Source of the DNA: Dermatemys mawii
Taxonomy: Eukaryota; Chordata; Testudines; Dermatemydidae
NCBI GenBank assembly: GCA_007922305.1
Contig: ML677341.1
Coordinates: forward strand, 65,251,680 to 65,315,679
Reading direction: 5' to 3'
DNA length: 64,000 bases
Shown here in pieces: positions 24,487 to 35,373 of the stretch (within the stretch, counting starts at the first letter, position 1; each line of letters opens with the position of its first letter). The notes beneath the pieces were generated by a model that worked only from the letters and a program-made list of their open reading frames with translations, was not told where the DNA came from and did no database searches. The translations under genes were made by a program, and so were the position numbers.

Positions 24487-25060
24487 TCATAGCTTTAGAG
24501 GCTGGAAGATATTATCATCATGTACAACCTCCTGTACAACACAGCCATAAAACTTCTAAAATAACTTCTAAAACAAATCATTTAAGAAAAAGATTTAATC
24601 TTGATTTAAAAATGGTCAGTAGTGGAGAATCCACCATGACTCTTGCTAAATTATTCTAGTGGCTACTTACACCTTATTTTCTGTCTGAATTTGTCTAGCT
24701 TCAGCTTCTAGCCATTGGGTTGCTTTACACCTTTCTCTGCTAGACTGAAGAGTTCATTATTAAATATTTGTTCCTCATATAGGGATTTACAGACTAATCA
24801 AGTTAGCTCTTAGCCTTCTTTTTAAGATAAACAGATTGAGCTTCTTGAGTCTATCACTGTGACACATTTTCTAATCCTTTAATCATTCTCATGGCTCTTC
24901 TTTGAACCTTCTCAGATTTATAAACATCCTTCTTGAATTGTGGGCACCCAAACCAGCCCCAGGTTCCAGAAGCAGTAGCACCAGTGCCAAATGAAAAGGT
25001 AAAAGAATGTGTGTACTCCTATTTGAGGTTCCCCTGCTTGTGTAGGGATTGCTTTAGCCG
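24487..25060 (-). mobile_element. CR1 LINE fragment, minus strand
   Basis: Begins with the 3' end 'agctttagaggctggaagatattatcatcatgtacaacctcctg' and proceeds through 'ggagaatccaccatgactcttgctaaattattc', 'ttctgtctgaatttgtctagcttcag' and 'ttgaaccttctcagatttataaacatcc'. These are successive blocks of the reverse-complemented CR1 tail and ORF2 C-terminus, also partly present in 23536-24110. It is degraded and truncated. Confidence 0.85.
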
Positions 25061-27092
25061 TTTCCTGGCAAATGAGGTGCAACTGAGTCCAATTACTCAT
25101 TTCAAGCCAGGGCATGGGTGAGGCCTAATTTCTCTGGAGACAGGATTAGGGAGGCAAATGGGTCAACTGGCTGGAAATGGATTGTCTGTACTAGCTCAGA
25201 TAAGAGGGAACAGCCAAGGAACTATTTACAGTGGCCAAGATAATAATAGATAAGGTAAGCATGGAATAGGAGATGAGGTAGAGTAAGTCATGCATGGACA
25301 GTATATGAACTATAGTGATTGTTTCCCACAAAATGACTGAGCTAATCTCAAAATGTTTAATGCATTATATAGTAAATGCATATTAAAGAAGGAGTTTGCT
25401 ATGTAACTTTGGTTGTGTGATACATCTTATACCTACCAGCTATGTTTGACTCTGATCAACTCAGCATAGCTTTGCTGTATGCCAAATAAAGGAACCTGAG
25501 TGACAAAACTGGAGTCAAACTCAACTTTTGTGAAACTGAGTAGAGGAGATCTCAGGAGAACCACAGCAGTAAGTGAAATAACAGCCTGTCCAGACCACTG
25601 TTATTAGATGTTCACTATGGCTATGTGGCATTTTTAATTTAGTGTTTTATACATATTTCCAAATGGCAGCCCCAATTACATTGCTATTTATATCTACGGC
25701 TCTGGACAAGGATTTAACTAATTCCTTAGCTAGAGTACACTGAGGACAAGACTGCTAGTGTTTTGATTTTAAGATTAGCTGTAGCTGAGTGAATAATTTA
25801 CAGTGAATAATTTGACACACAGCTTCTTTTTCTGCTTGCACAAGATCTGCAAACAGATCTCAGTTTCCTTCATTTAGGGTCTGATCCAAAGCAAGCTGCA
25901 GTTAATAGAATTATTCCCATTGACTTTAATGGACTTTGGACTGATAGTTATTGAGAAAAAAAAACACTTATTTATTATGTGCAAATTGCAAATATTCAAA
26001 AATTGCTCTTTGTTGCTTAGTTATGATTAGTCCGATAAGTCACAGGTATCAAAGGACAATATTTGCAGAAATAGGTGCCTACCATTACGCTTGTAAATAA
26101 AATGACCTAATTCTCAGAAGTCCTAAGCATCCAGCTGCTCCCACTGACGTGTTCAGATAACTTTTTGTTTAATACATATTACTGGGTACTAATATAACCA
26201 TATCCTCTCAGGAAAAAGTCCTGGGCATCACTGTGAATACTTTATTGAATATCTTTGTTCAAGATATAACAGAAGACATAAAAGCACGTAATGATTGAAA
26301 AGAGCACTTGGTAAATAAACGGGGTGCCCTTCTCTAAAATAAGCTGTATCAGAAAGATGGGGATAGGCTAATCAATAGCCAAGAGATGTTATAAAGAAAT
26401 TCCTTAATTTTGTGCACTACAGGGTTTTATGTATGCTCCAACACATTTGGGACAGGCTATTGTTTGATATATGACAGATGGAACATTGATTTGATGCAGT
26501 ATATTTCTTCTGTTCATATGTTTATTTTATATGCGCATAAGTAATTAGTTTATGACCTATTTTCAATGTTTGTAGATGGAATAGTGATGGGTGAATTAGA
26601 GAGTGAGAGATTAGCTGGCAATCCCCTAAAGTAAAAAAGAAATGATAATTCCCACCATGGTCAGTTCTGGTTTAGAGTGTCTGGTCTGCATTTACAAAAC
26701 AGTACAATAGTTTGCTTGATGTAAACTTTTATTAGTAACGGTGGCTAGTTCAAATATTTGGGATGTAGAAATGTAAGTGCTCATTGCCTACATCAAAGTA
26801 CAGCCTTGGATTTTAGCCTACAGGATGTGGGCAGTACAATCATACCAGAGTAAACCTCTACAATGTTTCATTGTCTCCTCCCCTCCTCTCCCCGAACAAC
26901 CTGTGATTCACTCCTTGTTTTTATTTTCTCACTCCCAGTAGCCAGTCAGTGTGGAGACAACCAAACTTTGGCCTAAATAAATAACTGTTTCTGCTTATAT
27001 TATGGCAGTTAGCCTTGCATCCTTCCTTGAAAAATAAAAAAATAAAAAATAAAAAGCTCTCTCAGAAGACCATTCATCATCAAGGCTACAAT
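25061..27092. other. Unrecognised AT-rich noncoding stretch
   Basis: No exon, RNA gene or clear repeat is visible. A 'ccattgactttaatgga' word at 25915-25935 with 'gggtctgatccaaagc' upstream suggests a small old repeat. A simple (A)nT run is at 27030-27056. Confidence 0.5.
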
Positions 27093-27410
27093 TTAGTAAC
27101 AGGTATTTTTAGTAAGAGTCATGGACAGGTCACGGGCAATAAACAAAAATTCACAGCTCATGTCCTATCCATGACTCTTACTAAAAATACCTGTAATTAA
27201 ATCGTGGTGGGAGGGGGCACTGGGGGTTGCTGCTGGGGAGGGCCAGTGGTGCTTCTGGAACAGTGGCTGGTGTAGCTGTCCCAGGGACCACCTGAGCAGC
27301 TGGCTCCAGAACCAGCTGCTTGGCAGCCCTGGGGTCAGCCACACTGACCCCTGCAGAAGTCACGGAAACTCACAGAATCTGTGAGTTCTGCAGCCTCCAT
27401 GACAGACACT
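27093..27410. mobile_element. Foldback DNA element with hairpin at each end
   Basis: The left end contains 30-bp inverted arms (27099-27128 and 27165-27194; one mismatch) around a loop with 'cgggcaataaacaaaaatt'. The right end carries a second hairpin, AACTCACAGA (27367-27376) against TCTGTGAGTT (27378-27387). The middle is GC-rich and noncoding. The left hairpin matches the left hairpin of the element at 45806-46444. I recognise the design as a non-autonomous DNA element, but no TSD could be identified with confidence. Confidence 0.7.
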
Positions 27411-28474
27411 GAGCTCTACTCATCATGGCTTCTTCAGGTTCCCCACCCCATCCACACACACACACTCTTGCACATGATCTACTACAAACTAAGAACTTGG
27501 TTAGCCAGAATCTTCTTCTGCAGAACTCCGATACATACACCATGAGAGAATGACAGCAGTATCTAGACAGAAATTAGAGTCCTTAAAAACCCTCCTTCAC
27601 CACTTTCTAGCTGTCCATGATTCTCCACTCTTGCTCATCACCCTTTCTATGATTGCCCATGGTCTTTGACTCTGATATTACATTGTGCTATATAGAGAAT
27701 TATGTTTCAGTAGATCACAGCTTCAAATTTCTAGAAGCCTCCTCTTTGCTGGAATTAGATGCTATTTTGTGTTTATAGCAGATCCATCCTGTTGTAAAGG
27801 AGGGAAAACACACACAAAAACTCCATGAAGGACTTGTATATTCAGTTTTTCCCCCCTAGTTTTGATGTGTCCACTTAATCTAAAACAAACTTGTTCAGAC
27901 AAAGTACATGATTGTTCTTATTGGATGGCAAACCGTAAGATGTCCATGATACTTTTCAGTCATGTAATTTCTCCTCACACATTTTTTTCTTTTAATTAAT
28001 ATAGATGGGGGTTGATATAATCAAATACAAGTACTGCACATTAAGATTCATCCTTCAGAACTATTAATTAGTTCAGGTCAGAATTTTTCAAGGTGTTTTG
28101 CAGGGAAGGAGTGTGAAGTGTGTCAAAGAGTGGCCTTCCCCTTCCCACACAAAAGTCAAACTTGCAACCAAATAAAATGTTTTTAAACTTTTTTTGTTTT
28201 TGAGGAGTCTTGCTTAAAGGTCTAATATTTCCTTCCGCTTCCACTGTTAGTGGAAAAATGAGCATGGAGGGGAAAAAACCACAAACACACACATTATACA
28301 TATACACCTCACCGGCTACCAACACCACCTAGCACTCACACTAAACCCAACAACCAAAATTAGACCAGGTACTACCACTCACAGGAAACTAGACTTATGT
28401 GCCACGGGGAGAGAACAGAAGGGACCAAGGTGCACTAATACCCTAGGCCCCTGCAATGGCAGGGAACAGATTAA
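27411..28474. other. Unrecognised noncoding stretch
   Basis: AT-rich sequence with short A and T runs and no gene. Nothing recognisable was found in either orientation. Confidence 0.45.
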
Positions 28475-28720
28475 ATGAAATATACCCAGAGAGTCATGTC
28501 AAGTGACCTGCACCCACACACTGCAAAGGACAGTGTAAAACACCTAGGTCAGGCTGGGAGAAAATTCCTTCTCAACCCCAAATGTGATCAGTTAGACCCT
28601 GAGCATACGAACAAGAACCAGCCAGCCAAGTACCCGAGAGACCACCTCAGAGCACTTTCCCACTTTGGACATCATCCCATCTCCAGCTATGGTATCTCTG
28701 ATGCTTTTGAAGAAGGAGCA
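28475..28720 (-). mobile_element. CR1 LINE 3' UTR fragment, minus strand
   Basis: The words 'gaaaattccttctcaaccccaaatgtgatcag', 'gaccctgagcatacgaacaagaaccagccagcc' and 'catcccatctccagctatgg' are the reverse complement of the block seen on the plus strand inside the nested CR1 at 51650-51850. Downstream (28720-28900) the sequence turns into an unrelated GC-rich segment, so the LINE copy may be interrupted. Confidence 0.8.
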
Positions 28721-30342
28721 GAGGTGCCAGAACAGGTGGAGCCAGGAGGCCACAGCCCACCATTTTTTACCAGCCATAAGGATGGGAGCGGTGCGGGAGT
28801 GCAGAGGCAATGGACAGCACAGGGGTGGCGGGGGGGGCACACAGTTCAGGTACAGGTGGTCCCCCTCCACAGTTAGGAAGCTTCTACCAGCCTGGGAAGG
28901 AGACCAGAAAAACTTCCCAGAATACACTGGGAGGGAAATTAGAAATCCCTTCCTGATGCCTGCAGTTGGCTGGCTGAAGCTTTGAAGCATTCATTTGCAT
29001 AAACACAAGACATATGCCAGAAGTGAGCCCCAGGGCTGCTGCAGGGGAAGAAAAACAAAACTGACATTTTCAAAAATGTTCTAAAGAAAGACATTTGAAA
29101 GTTCTGAATAAATGAGTTGTTCCTTTTCAAATCCAGGGGGAAAGAAAAGAAAGTAGCATATGTACACCAGCTGTACTATTAGTATGTGTATTGTATACCA
29201 GCTATACTATTAGTATTTGTACAATTTAATATTTCAGATTCTCTGGTAGAGTATGGCTGGAGCATAGACACTGAATCCAAATGCTCATTCACCAGAATGC
29301 TCAGTGACAGGCTTTCCCTCTAAAGTAGGGCTATTTAGAAGCTTTCTGAGGGAACATTTTTCTATTGGAAAATGCCAATTCACTGAAACGGAATTACTCC
29401 ACACAAAAAAGTCACTTTTGAGGAAAGCTCCTTTGGAAACAAAAGGAGAGGAAAAGCATCTTGATGACTTAGAAACATTCCATTTTGACTATTTTTGGAC
29501 TAGAAAATGTCAATTCTGTATTTAAATTATTTTCCATTTTTTAAAAAAGTTCTACACTATAAGATTGTAAGTACAAATCCTCACCTCTAGGGGAGCTCCT
29601 CATCACTGGACATAGCATTGTAGGAGACTGTCTCTTGCCACCCTTTGCAGGCTGCTCTCTCAGTCACAGTGACCACTCATAGCTAGACTCTTCCCTGGAG
29701 TCCCTCAGTGCATCTTCCATGGTGCCAAATCACACAATAGTTCAGTCCCTTCCATAACTCAGCTCTAAACAAAGGGTCCTTTGCCCTTCCTAGGCTCAGC
29801 TTCAGTTCCCTTAACCTTGTAGGCCCTAGCTCAGGACTCTCCACACAAAACCCTACTGTATTCCCTATGAGTCTTTTAATCTGCTGTCCACAGAACTTTT
29901 CCTCCTTGTTCCCTCCTCTAGTGAGTTCCCAGGTCTATTTCAACAGTGATCTCTCCCTACTTCACTACCACAGCTGGGGGTAGACTTTCTAATTCATTGC
30001 ACAAAGCTGAGGTCACTAATTTTCCCTTATTTGTCAGCTCATCAGTGAGGCAGAGGGATAGCTGATAAGTCACATGCAAGGCTGAACCCAGCTTGGCTCA
30101 AAGGGCCAGGCAGCCAGCCAGCCCATCACAATCAGAATTAAGCATTTTAATTGCCTTGAAATGATTTTGGTGGATGTAGGCAGTGATTGCAGTTCATGGG
30201 GATATTTCAAAAAAATTGTTTTCATTGCAGAATGGAAGAAGCTTTGCAGTCACAAAATTCCACCCAAATGAAAAATCCAGCTCCCACATAGTTCTACTCC
30301 AAAGCTGTTATTTGATTGCTATGATTGGGTGTTTGTGGGGAT
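28721..30342. other. Noncoding stretch, partly repeat-like
   Basis: 28721-28985 is GC-rich with overlapping frames but no protein signature. 29161-29221 holds a short tandem duplication. 29330-29545 resembles an AT-rich turtle repeat ('ggaaaatgccaattcactgaaac...tagaaaatgtcaattctg'). 29570-30130 looks like part of a larger unclassified repeat, though I cannot name it. Confidence 0.45.
29161..29221. repeat. Short tandem duplication (about 30-bp unit x2)
   Basis: The unit 'tgtacaccagctgtactatt'-'agtatgtgta' at 29161-29190 is followed at 29192-29221 by 'tgtataccagctatactatt'-'agtatttgta'. About 90% of positions agree. Confidence 0.85.
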
Positions 30343-32813
30343 CAGGACTGGCTCTAGGTTTTTCGCAGCCCCAAGCAAAAAAATTCCCACTCCCCCCGCC
30401 TTCTTTTGGCTTTTACACTCTTGCCCTTTGCAATGTTTTTATTGTTTTGTTTTTTGACTGTTAAAAAATTTTTTAAAAATGAAAACAGAGGATTTGTGGT
30501 GAGTGAAATAAAACAATTTCCTACTAGTGTACTCATTTGATTTTAACAAAATCCAAATTACAAACAATTTGGGTTCAACTATACACTGTAATGAAAAATG
30601 TTAGTCTTCCAGTGCACCCAGTTTCTCATAAATTAAAATAATTTATATGAACTCATTTTTTTTATTTTTATACTTGCGTAGTCTTTTAATAAGTCAGTGA
30701 AATCTAAATTTTTTGCAATGGTATTTTCAATTAAAATTAATGCGAGTCCTGACAAACGATTTTGAGACATGGTGGACCTCAAATAATTTTTTAGTAATTT
30801 CAGTTTTAAGAAACTGCACTCACTAGAAGCCACTGATACTGCTAATATTAAAAGAATGTGTAATGCTATAGCAGTGTTTGGCGTGAAAAAATCATTTCTT
30901 GCTATAAATTCTAATACTTTTAGAGGAGATGTTTTAGGACTTATTAGCTCAGATAAAGCAATTAATTCATCATATAATTCTACTCTAGTAGACGGGCCAC
31001 TGCTGCCCTGCCCCAGGAGGACAATTTCTAGCTGCGAGTTTGGGATTTCTTTGATCTCAGCCCATGTGTCTCATTGATGCCAGGTTTGGCGTCATGGGCA
31101 AAACGGGCAGTTCTCAGCCTTCCCAGCGCATGTCAAACTCTACCCCAGCTCCGGGGCGGGCACTTTGGAAATAGACATTGATGCATCCTATGACTGAGGA
31201 TCTGTTGCACCCGCTGGCTCCCATGGGAGTCATTGGATCCTGAGGGACCCCAGCCAAGCTCCCCAGAAGTGACCAGTTCTTTGGGGTGCCCAATGTGAGA
31301 CGCTTTGAAGGCTCTGGTCCTGCCTGATGATAATCGAGGTTGTGGGAGCCTGTAGCAATGCAGTGACTCACCCTGCGGCGCCTCCTGCTGGTCTGTCCAG
31401 GGAATTAGCTCTGTCCAGCATCTGGAGCGCCCTCTGCAGGCCGTAGTCTCACTTGCCACTGGGCCCGTGTCCCTCCCTGGTCCCTGATGCACTCTTCCTA
31501 GGGTGCTGTGCCCCTGCAGTACCCCCATAGTCTCCCCTCCCTGGGAAACCCCCACTCCCTATCCCCACCTTGCCTCAGTCTAGGCAACTGCCAGTCACCA
31601 CTTGCCTCGTTCTCTGGGGCAGACTGCAGTGTCATTGCCATTCATCACCGGCAAGGGGGGTTTGGCCTGCTGCCTCTAGAGCCACGGGCTGCCCCCTGCA
31701 ACCCCAGTACCCCTTTGTTGGGCCATCTCCTAGGCCCTGCAGCCTGGGGACTTCAAGGCCAGAGCTTTCCCAGCTCCTCTTGCCTTGCCCCAGCCCTGCT
31801 CCACACTAGGTACTTGGTCAAGCTCCCCAGCAGCCAGGCCTGTCTACCTCTACAGACAGAGGAGACTCTATCTCACTCAGGCCCCTGCCCCTCAGCCTTT
31901 TTATAAGGGCCTACCAGTCTGTTTGGGGCATGGCCACCCAGTTGAGCCTGCTCTCCCAATCAGCCTGGGAGCTTGCTCCCAGCCCCAGGTCTTTCCTGGG
32001 CTGTTTTAAGCCCTTCTGGCTAGAAGCGGGTAGCCATCCTGCTACAGAGCCCAATCACAGGAGCGAGTTGAACCAGACTGGGGAGCATCCTGGAAACAAT
32101 CCTGCCCCAACTCCTGGCTCTCAGTGCACTGACTTGGCCACAGGACCATCTCTTGGGTTGCTGGACGTGAATCCCTCCTTGTGCAGGTGCAGTGTGCGGG
32201 GCTGGCCTGACCCCCCTCTCAGCAGCTTTCTGCGTCGGCCTCTGACTCCAGATTCCTACTAACCACAGGGACCAGCTCCAGGGACCTGAGAAGGCAGGGA
32301 CAGAGGGGTGGAGAGTGCCCACCCATCCTATACAAGCCAGCGTGGGGAAAGGCCCCGGATCTTCCCTTGCAGGCTGGGTGGGCTGTGGTGGAGAGCAGGC
32401 CTGCCTGAGCACTGCAAAACACTGCCAGGAGCTGAGAGCCACAGGGGGCCCGCTGGAAGCTTTCCAAGCTGCTCCAAGTCTCTGAAGGACACGGCTCCGA
32501 ACTCTGCTTTGCAAGCCAGCCAGTCAGCCATGAGAGCAGGGGGTGTGAAGCACCTCTCCCAGAGCCCCGGCAGACTGGCCCATGCGGCGGGCGTTAATGT
32601 GTGTGGCTGGCCCCGGGGCCCAGACTCCAGCTCCGCATGCTGCCCGCAGGCTCGTCGTTCATAACCCGAAGTGACAGAGCCCTTGAATCTTTCATTGTGT
32701 TCCTCTGCTGCACCAGCAGCTCAGCCGAGTGTGTGTCTCCCTCTGAATGCCGCCCCTGGGAAGGTGCCGCCCCAAGCACCAGATTGCTTTGCTGGTGCCT
32801 AGAGCCGGTCCTG
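30343..32813 (-). mobile_element. hAT-type DNA transposon, 2.47 kb, internally rearranged
   Basis: The ends form a terminal inverted repeat: CAGGACTGGCTCTAGG at the left and, read inward from the right, CAGGACCGGCTCTAGG (15 of 16). Both ends continue into 'gccccaagca'-type subterminal words. Flanks gtggggat (30335-30342) and gtggtggt (32814-32821) agree at 6 of 8 positions, compatible with a decayed hAT TSD. An open transposase C-terminal piece lies near the left end on the minus strand (30633-30993). From about 31000 to 32760 the interior is GC-rich and noncoding, so most of the transposase gene has been replaced or lost. Confidence 0.82.
30633..30993 (-). pseudogene. hAT transposase, C-terminal dimerisation domain remnant
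   Basis: The minus strand is open for about 117 codons to a stop. The translation contains LYDELIALSELISP, then FFTPNTAIALHILLILAVS, then VASSECSFLKLKLLKNYLRS followed by TMSQNRLSGLALILIEN. The order 'VAS.E.SFSKLK.IKNYLRSTMS..RL..LA...IE' is the signature of the hAT C-terminal dimerisation region in ZMYM1-like transposases. This domain joins monomers at the transposon ends. The N-terminal zinc finger and catalytic core are absent, as upstream of about 30993 the sequence changes abruptly to GC-rich noncoding DNA. No functional product is expected. Confidence 0.88.
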
Positions 32814-32924
32814 GTGGTGGTTTAAAGCAGAGCTGACTGGAAGACAACAGTGATGTTTTGTGGCATCTTTTAAGGTTATGATGTTTGTTTTCTTTTTTAA
32901 TTTAAATGAAAACAAACCCTTTTG

Positions 32925-33065
32925 GATGTGGGAGACCAGGTCCAAGTCCTTGCTCTGTCTCCTTTAGAGCTGAGCTTTCCATTTCAAATCTCTCTGAATT
33001 AGGTAGAGCAGGGACTTAACTGTGGCTCTCCTCCATCCCAGACTGGTACCCTAACCACACCGTTA
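32925..33065. repeat. Old tRNA-like/palindromic interspersed repeat
   Basis: The first half is 'gtgggagaccaggtccaagtccttgctctgtctcc'. The second half, 'tagagcagggacttaactgtggctctcctccatcccag', is an inverted version, and it is followed by 'ccctaaccacaccgttacc'. It belongs to the same family as 3728-3850. Confidence 0.6.
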
Positions 33066-33537
33066 CCCATACTCTGATTAAAATGTCAAAATGTTTGGGC
33101 GTTGATAAAATATCATATTTTGCAGGAATGAGAATGTTCCAACCAGCTCTAATTTGAAGGCTAGTTTAATTGGCAGAATGATAACTTCCTAAGGACAATT
33201 TTCATTTTTCCTTTACTATCCTTTTATTCATTGGAAGGACGTTTGTCCTGTTTTCGCTCTCTCAGAACTTGGAGACCCACAAAGATTTTTTTAAAAACTA
33301 TAATAAAGGAATTTAGAATTTATGTAAATATCAAGGAGGGAAAAATGGTAAATATTGGGCTTTTCTGATAACATTTCTTTTAAGTCCACAGGACTCCCTG
33401 GGGAATCTCAGTGAACTCAGTTCATTTATAGTCATTTGAGTGGCCAATTGGTTGCTTAATTTTTTTGGAAATAGTTAGAGGGAGACAGACAGGGAAACTT
33501 TCTTTTCTTCTGTTCCACGTTTTTTTTCTTAAACACT

Positions 33538-33911
33538 CAGGGCCGGCGCAAGCACTAGGTGACCTAGGCGGTCACCTAGGGTGGCACGATTTGCAGAGCG
33601 GCATTATGTGGCCCTCAGCAGTATTTCGGCAGCTGCTCCTCACAGGGCTGGTGAACCATGGGGTGGGGGGCGGCACGCCGTCCCTAATTGGGGAGGCATT
33701 CCTCCTCTTCTCAGCGGCATTTTGGCGGCCATACTGCTTCACCACTTCATCTGTCAGCAGCATTTCGGCAGTGGCTCCTCCCAGGGCCAGCAAACCTTGT
33801 GGAGATGGCGTTCCATCCCTCCTTGGCAGCATTTCGGCGGCAGCCCTCGGTGGCAGCAAATTTTTTTTGGCTTCGCTGCCTAGGGCAGCAAAAATGCTGA
33901 TGCTGCCACTG
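33538..33911. mobile_element. hAT-like non-autonomous element, 374 bp
   Basis: Flanked by the exact 8-bp TSD taaacact (33530-33537 and 33912-33919). The left end is CAGGGCCGGCGC, and the right end read inward is CAGTGGCAGCATC, only loosely inverted. The interior contains four degenerate 'gcatttcggcggc' words (for example near 33622, 33716, 33761 and 33829) and a near-palindrome around 33557-33580 ('taggtgacctaggcggtcaccta'). It has no coding capacity; the overlapping frames on both strands come from GC-rich composition. Confidence 0.85.
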
Positions 33912-33919
33912 TAAACACT

Positions 33920-34870
33920 CTAGCTAGTTTTATTTTGTATTGTAGAATGTATAGACAATTTGCTTTCCATGGGAGAGGAAGAGCATTCAGTTACAATTGC
34001 TGCAACAGTAAACTTGCAAAATATTTATGGAAAAATACCTGGCTTCAGACTCTGCTTTCTTAATAGAGACATTGGTTAAGCCTGATCTTCAGTAAATAGA
34101 GGGGGGAAATGCTGTGTTTGATGGCTTGACAATTTCATATGGCCCACACCCACTCATTAATGAGCCATTCCAAACTTTGCCTGTCCTATGCTAATAACAA
34201 GGTTTGCTAATAACATGTAGGTTCCCATAATCATGTGGCAATTCTAGGGAGAGCAGATCAAAACTTCAAACGATCCAAGTAATGGCTCTCAACCAAAGAG
34301 AAATTTGATGAAAATATAAATTTAGCTTGTGGTGTACTATGTGCTTTACAATATGCTGAGAGAGAAGGCCGTGGTTTGTTATTTTGAACTTCTTTGTATG
34401 CAAAACAGCAACTCTCCCACAAAAAACCCATGTGTTCCAATAAAGAGAGCTAGAGTCTACACACAAATTTGGTGGAAGATAATGTGGGCATGTACACTAC
34501 ATTTATTTCTGATTGTATTGCTATATTATTTACGGTCCCACGTCCATCTTTTTGAGAAATCTTGTGTATGAAGATTGCTCACAGGGCCATAAATGTTGCA
34601 ATTCGGTGGGAGGGAAGGAGATCTATTCTGCCCCCAAACCATGGCTGTCCTTGAACCTTGCAGGCCATGCAGAAGGCAATACAATGTTCTATCTCAAAGA
34701 TGGTGAAATAAGTTTTTGTGCACTTCCTGGGGCTCTGGGAGGAGCTGCCACTTGACATCACCACTCTTTACCCCCTCCTCAGAGCCAGCGCTAAATGCCA
34801 TGAGCTGGCCCTAAACCTGAACAATTAAAAAAAAGTTAAAAGATGCACTCATGTCTTCAGTATAGATGGG
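33920..34870. other. Unrecognised noncoding stretch up to the gap
   Basis: No exon or named repeat was found. Short frames only. Confidence 0.45.
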
Positions 34871-35270
34871 NNNNNNNNNNNNNNNNNNNNNNNNNNNNNN
34901 NNNNNNNNNNNNNNNNNNNNNNNNNNNNNNNNNNNNNNNNNNNNNNNNNNNNNNNNNNNNNNNNNNNNNNNNNNNNNNNNNNNNNNNNNNNNNNNNNNNN
35001 NNNNNNNNNNNNNNNNNNNNNNNNNNNNNNNNNNNNNNNNNNNNNNNNNNNNNNNNNNNNNNNNNNNNNNNNNNNNNNNNNNNNNNNNNNNNNNNNNNNN
35101 NNNNNNNNNNNNNNNNNNNNNNNNNNNNNNNNNNNNNNNNNNNNNNNNNNNNNNNNNNNNNNNNNNNNNNNNNNNNNNNNNNNNNNNNNNNNNNNNNNNN
35201 NNNNNNNNNNNNNNNNNNNNNNNNNNNNNNNNNNNNNNNNNNNNNNNNNNNNNNNNNNNNNNNNNNNNNN
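34871..35270. other. Assembly gap (400 N)
   Basis: An unbroken run of N. It stops exactly inside the left arm of a palindromic hammerhead-type repeat, so the missing bases probably include the rest of that arm. The real size of the gap is unknown. Confidence 0.99.
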
Positions 35271-35373
35271 TAATACCCACTTCATCGGATGCATGCCACG
35301 AAGTGGGTATTAGCCCACGAAAGCTTATGCTCTAATACTTTAGTTACTCTTTAAGGTGCCACAGGACTCTTTG
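35271..35373. mobile_element. Hammerhead-type repeat, copy C (left part in gap)
   Basis: 'taatacccacttcatcgg' (35271-35288), ATGCAT axis (35289-35294) and 'gccacgaagtgggtattagcccac' form the same head-to-head layout as copy B. The arm then continues to 'aaggtgccacaggactctttgtcac'. Stem II is intact (GTGGGT/GCCCAC around loop ATTA), as are GAAA (35319-35322), GC-TTAT-GC and TC. The first core segment is GCCACGA rather than CTGANGA, so catalysis is unlikely. The left arm and any left TSD lie in the gap. Confidence 0.78.

Noticed and set aside
28475..28990. Open frames of 133 and 132 codons on opposite strands
   Set aside because: The first half is a minus-strand CR1 3' UTR fragment, and the frames carry no protein signature.
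31133..32825. Several GC-rich open frames of 100-164 codons on both strands
   Set aside because: They lie inside the hAT-type element and overlap one another in conflicting frames without any known domain. A captured exon is possible but unsupported.
34843..35313. Open frames across the N run
   Set aside because: They consist almost wholly of unknown bases.
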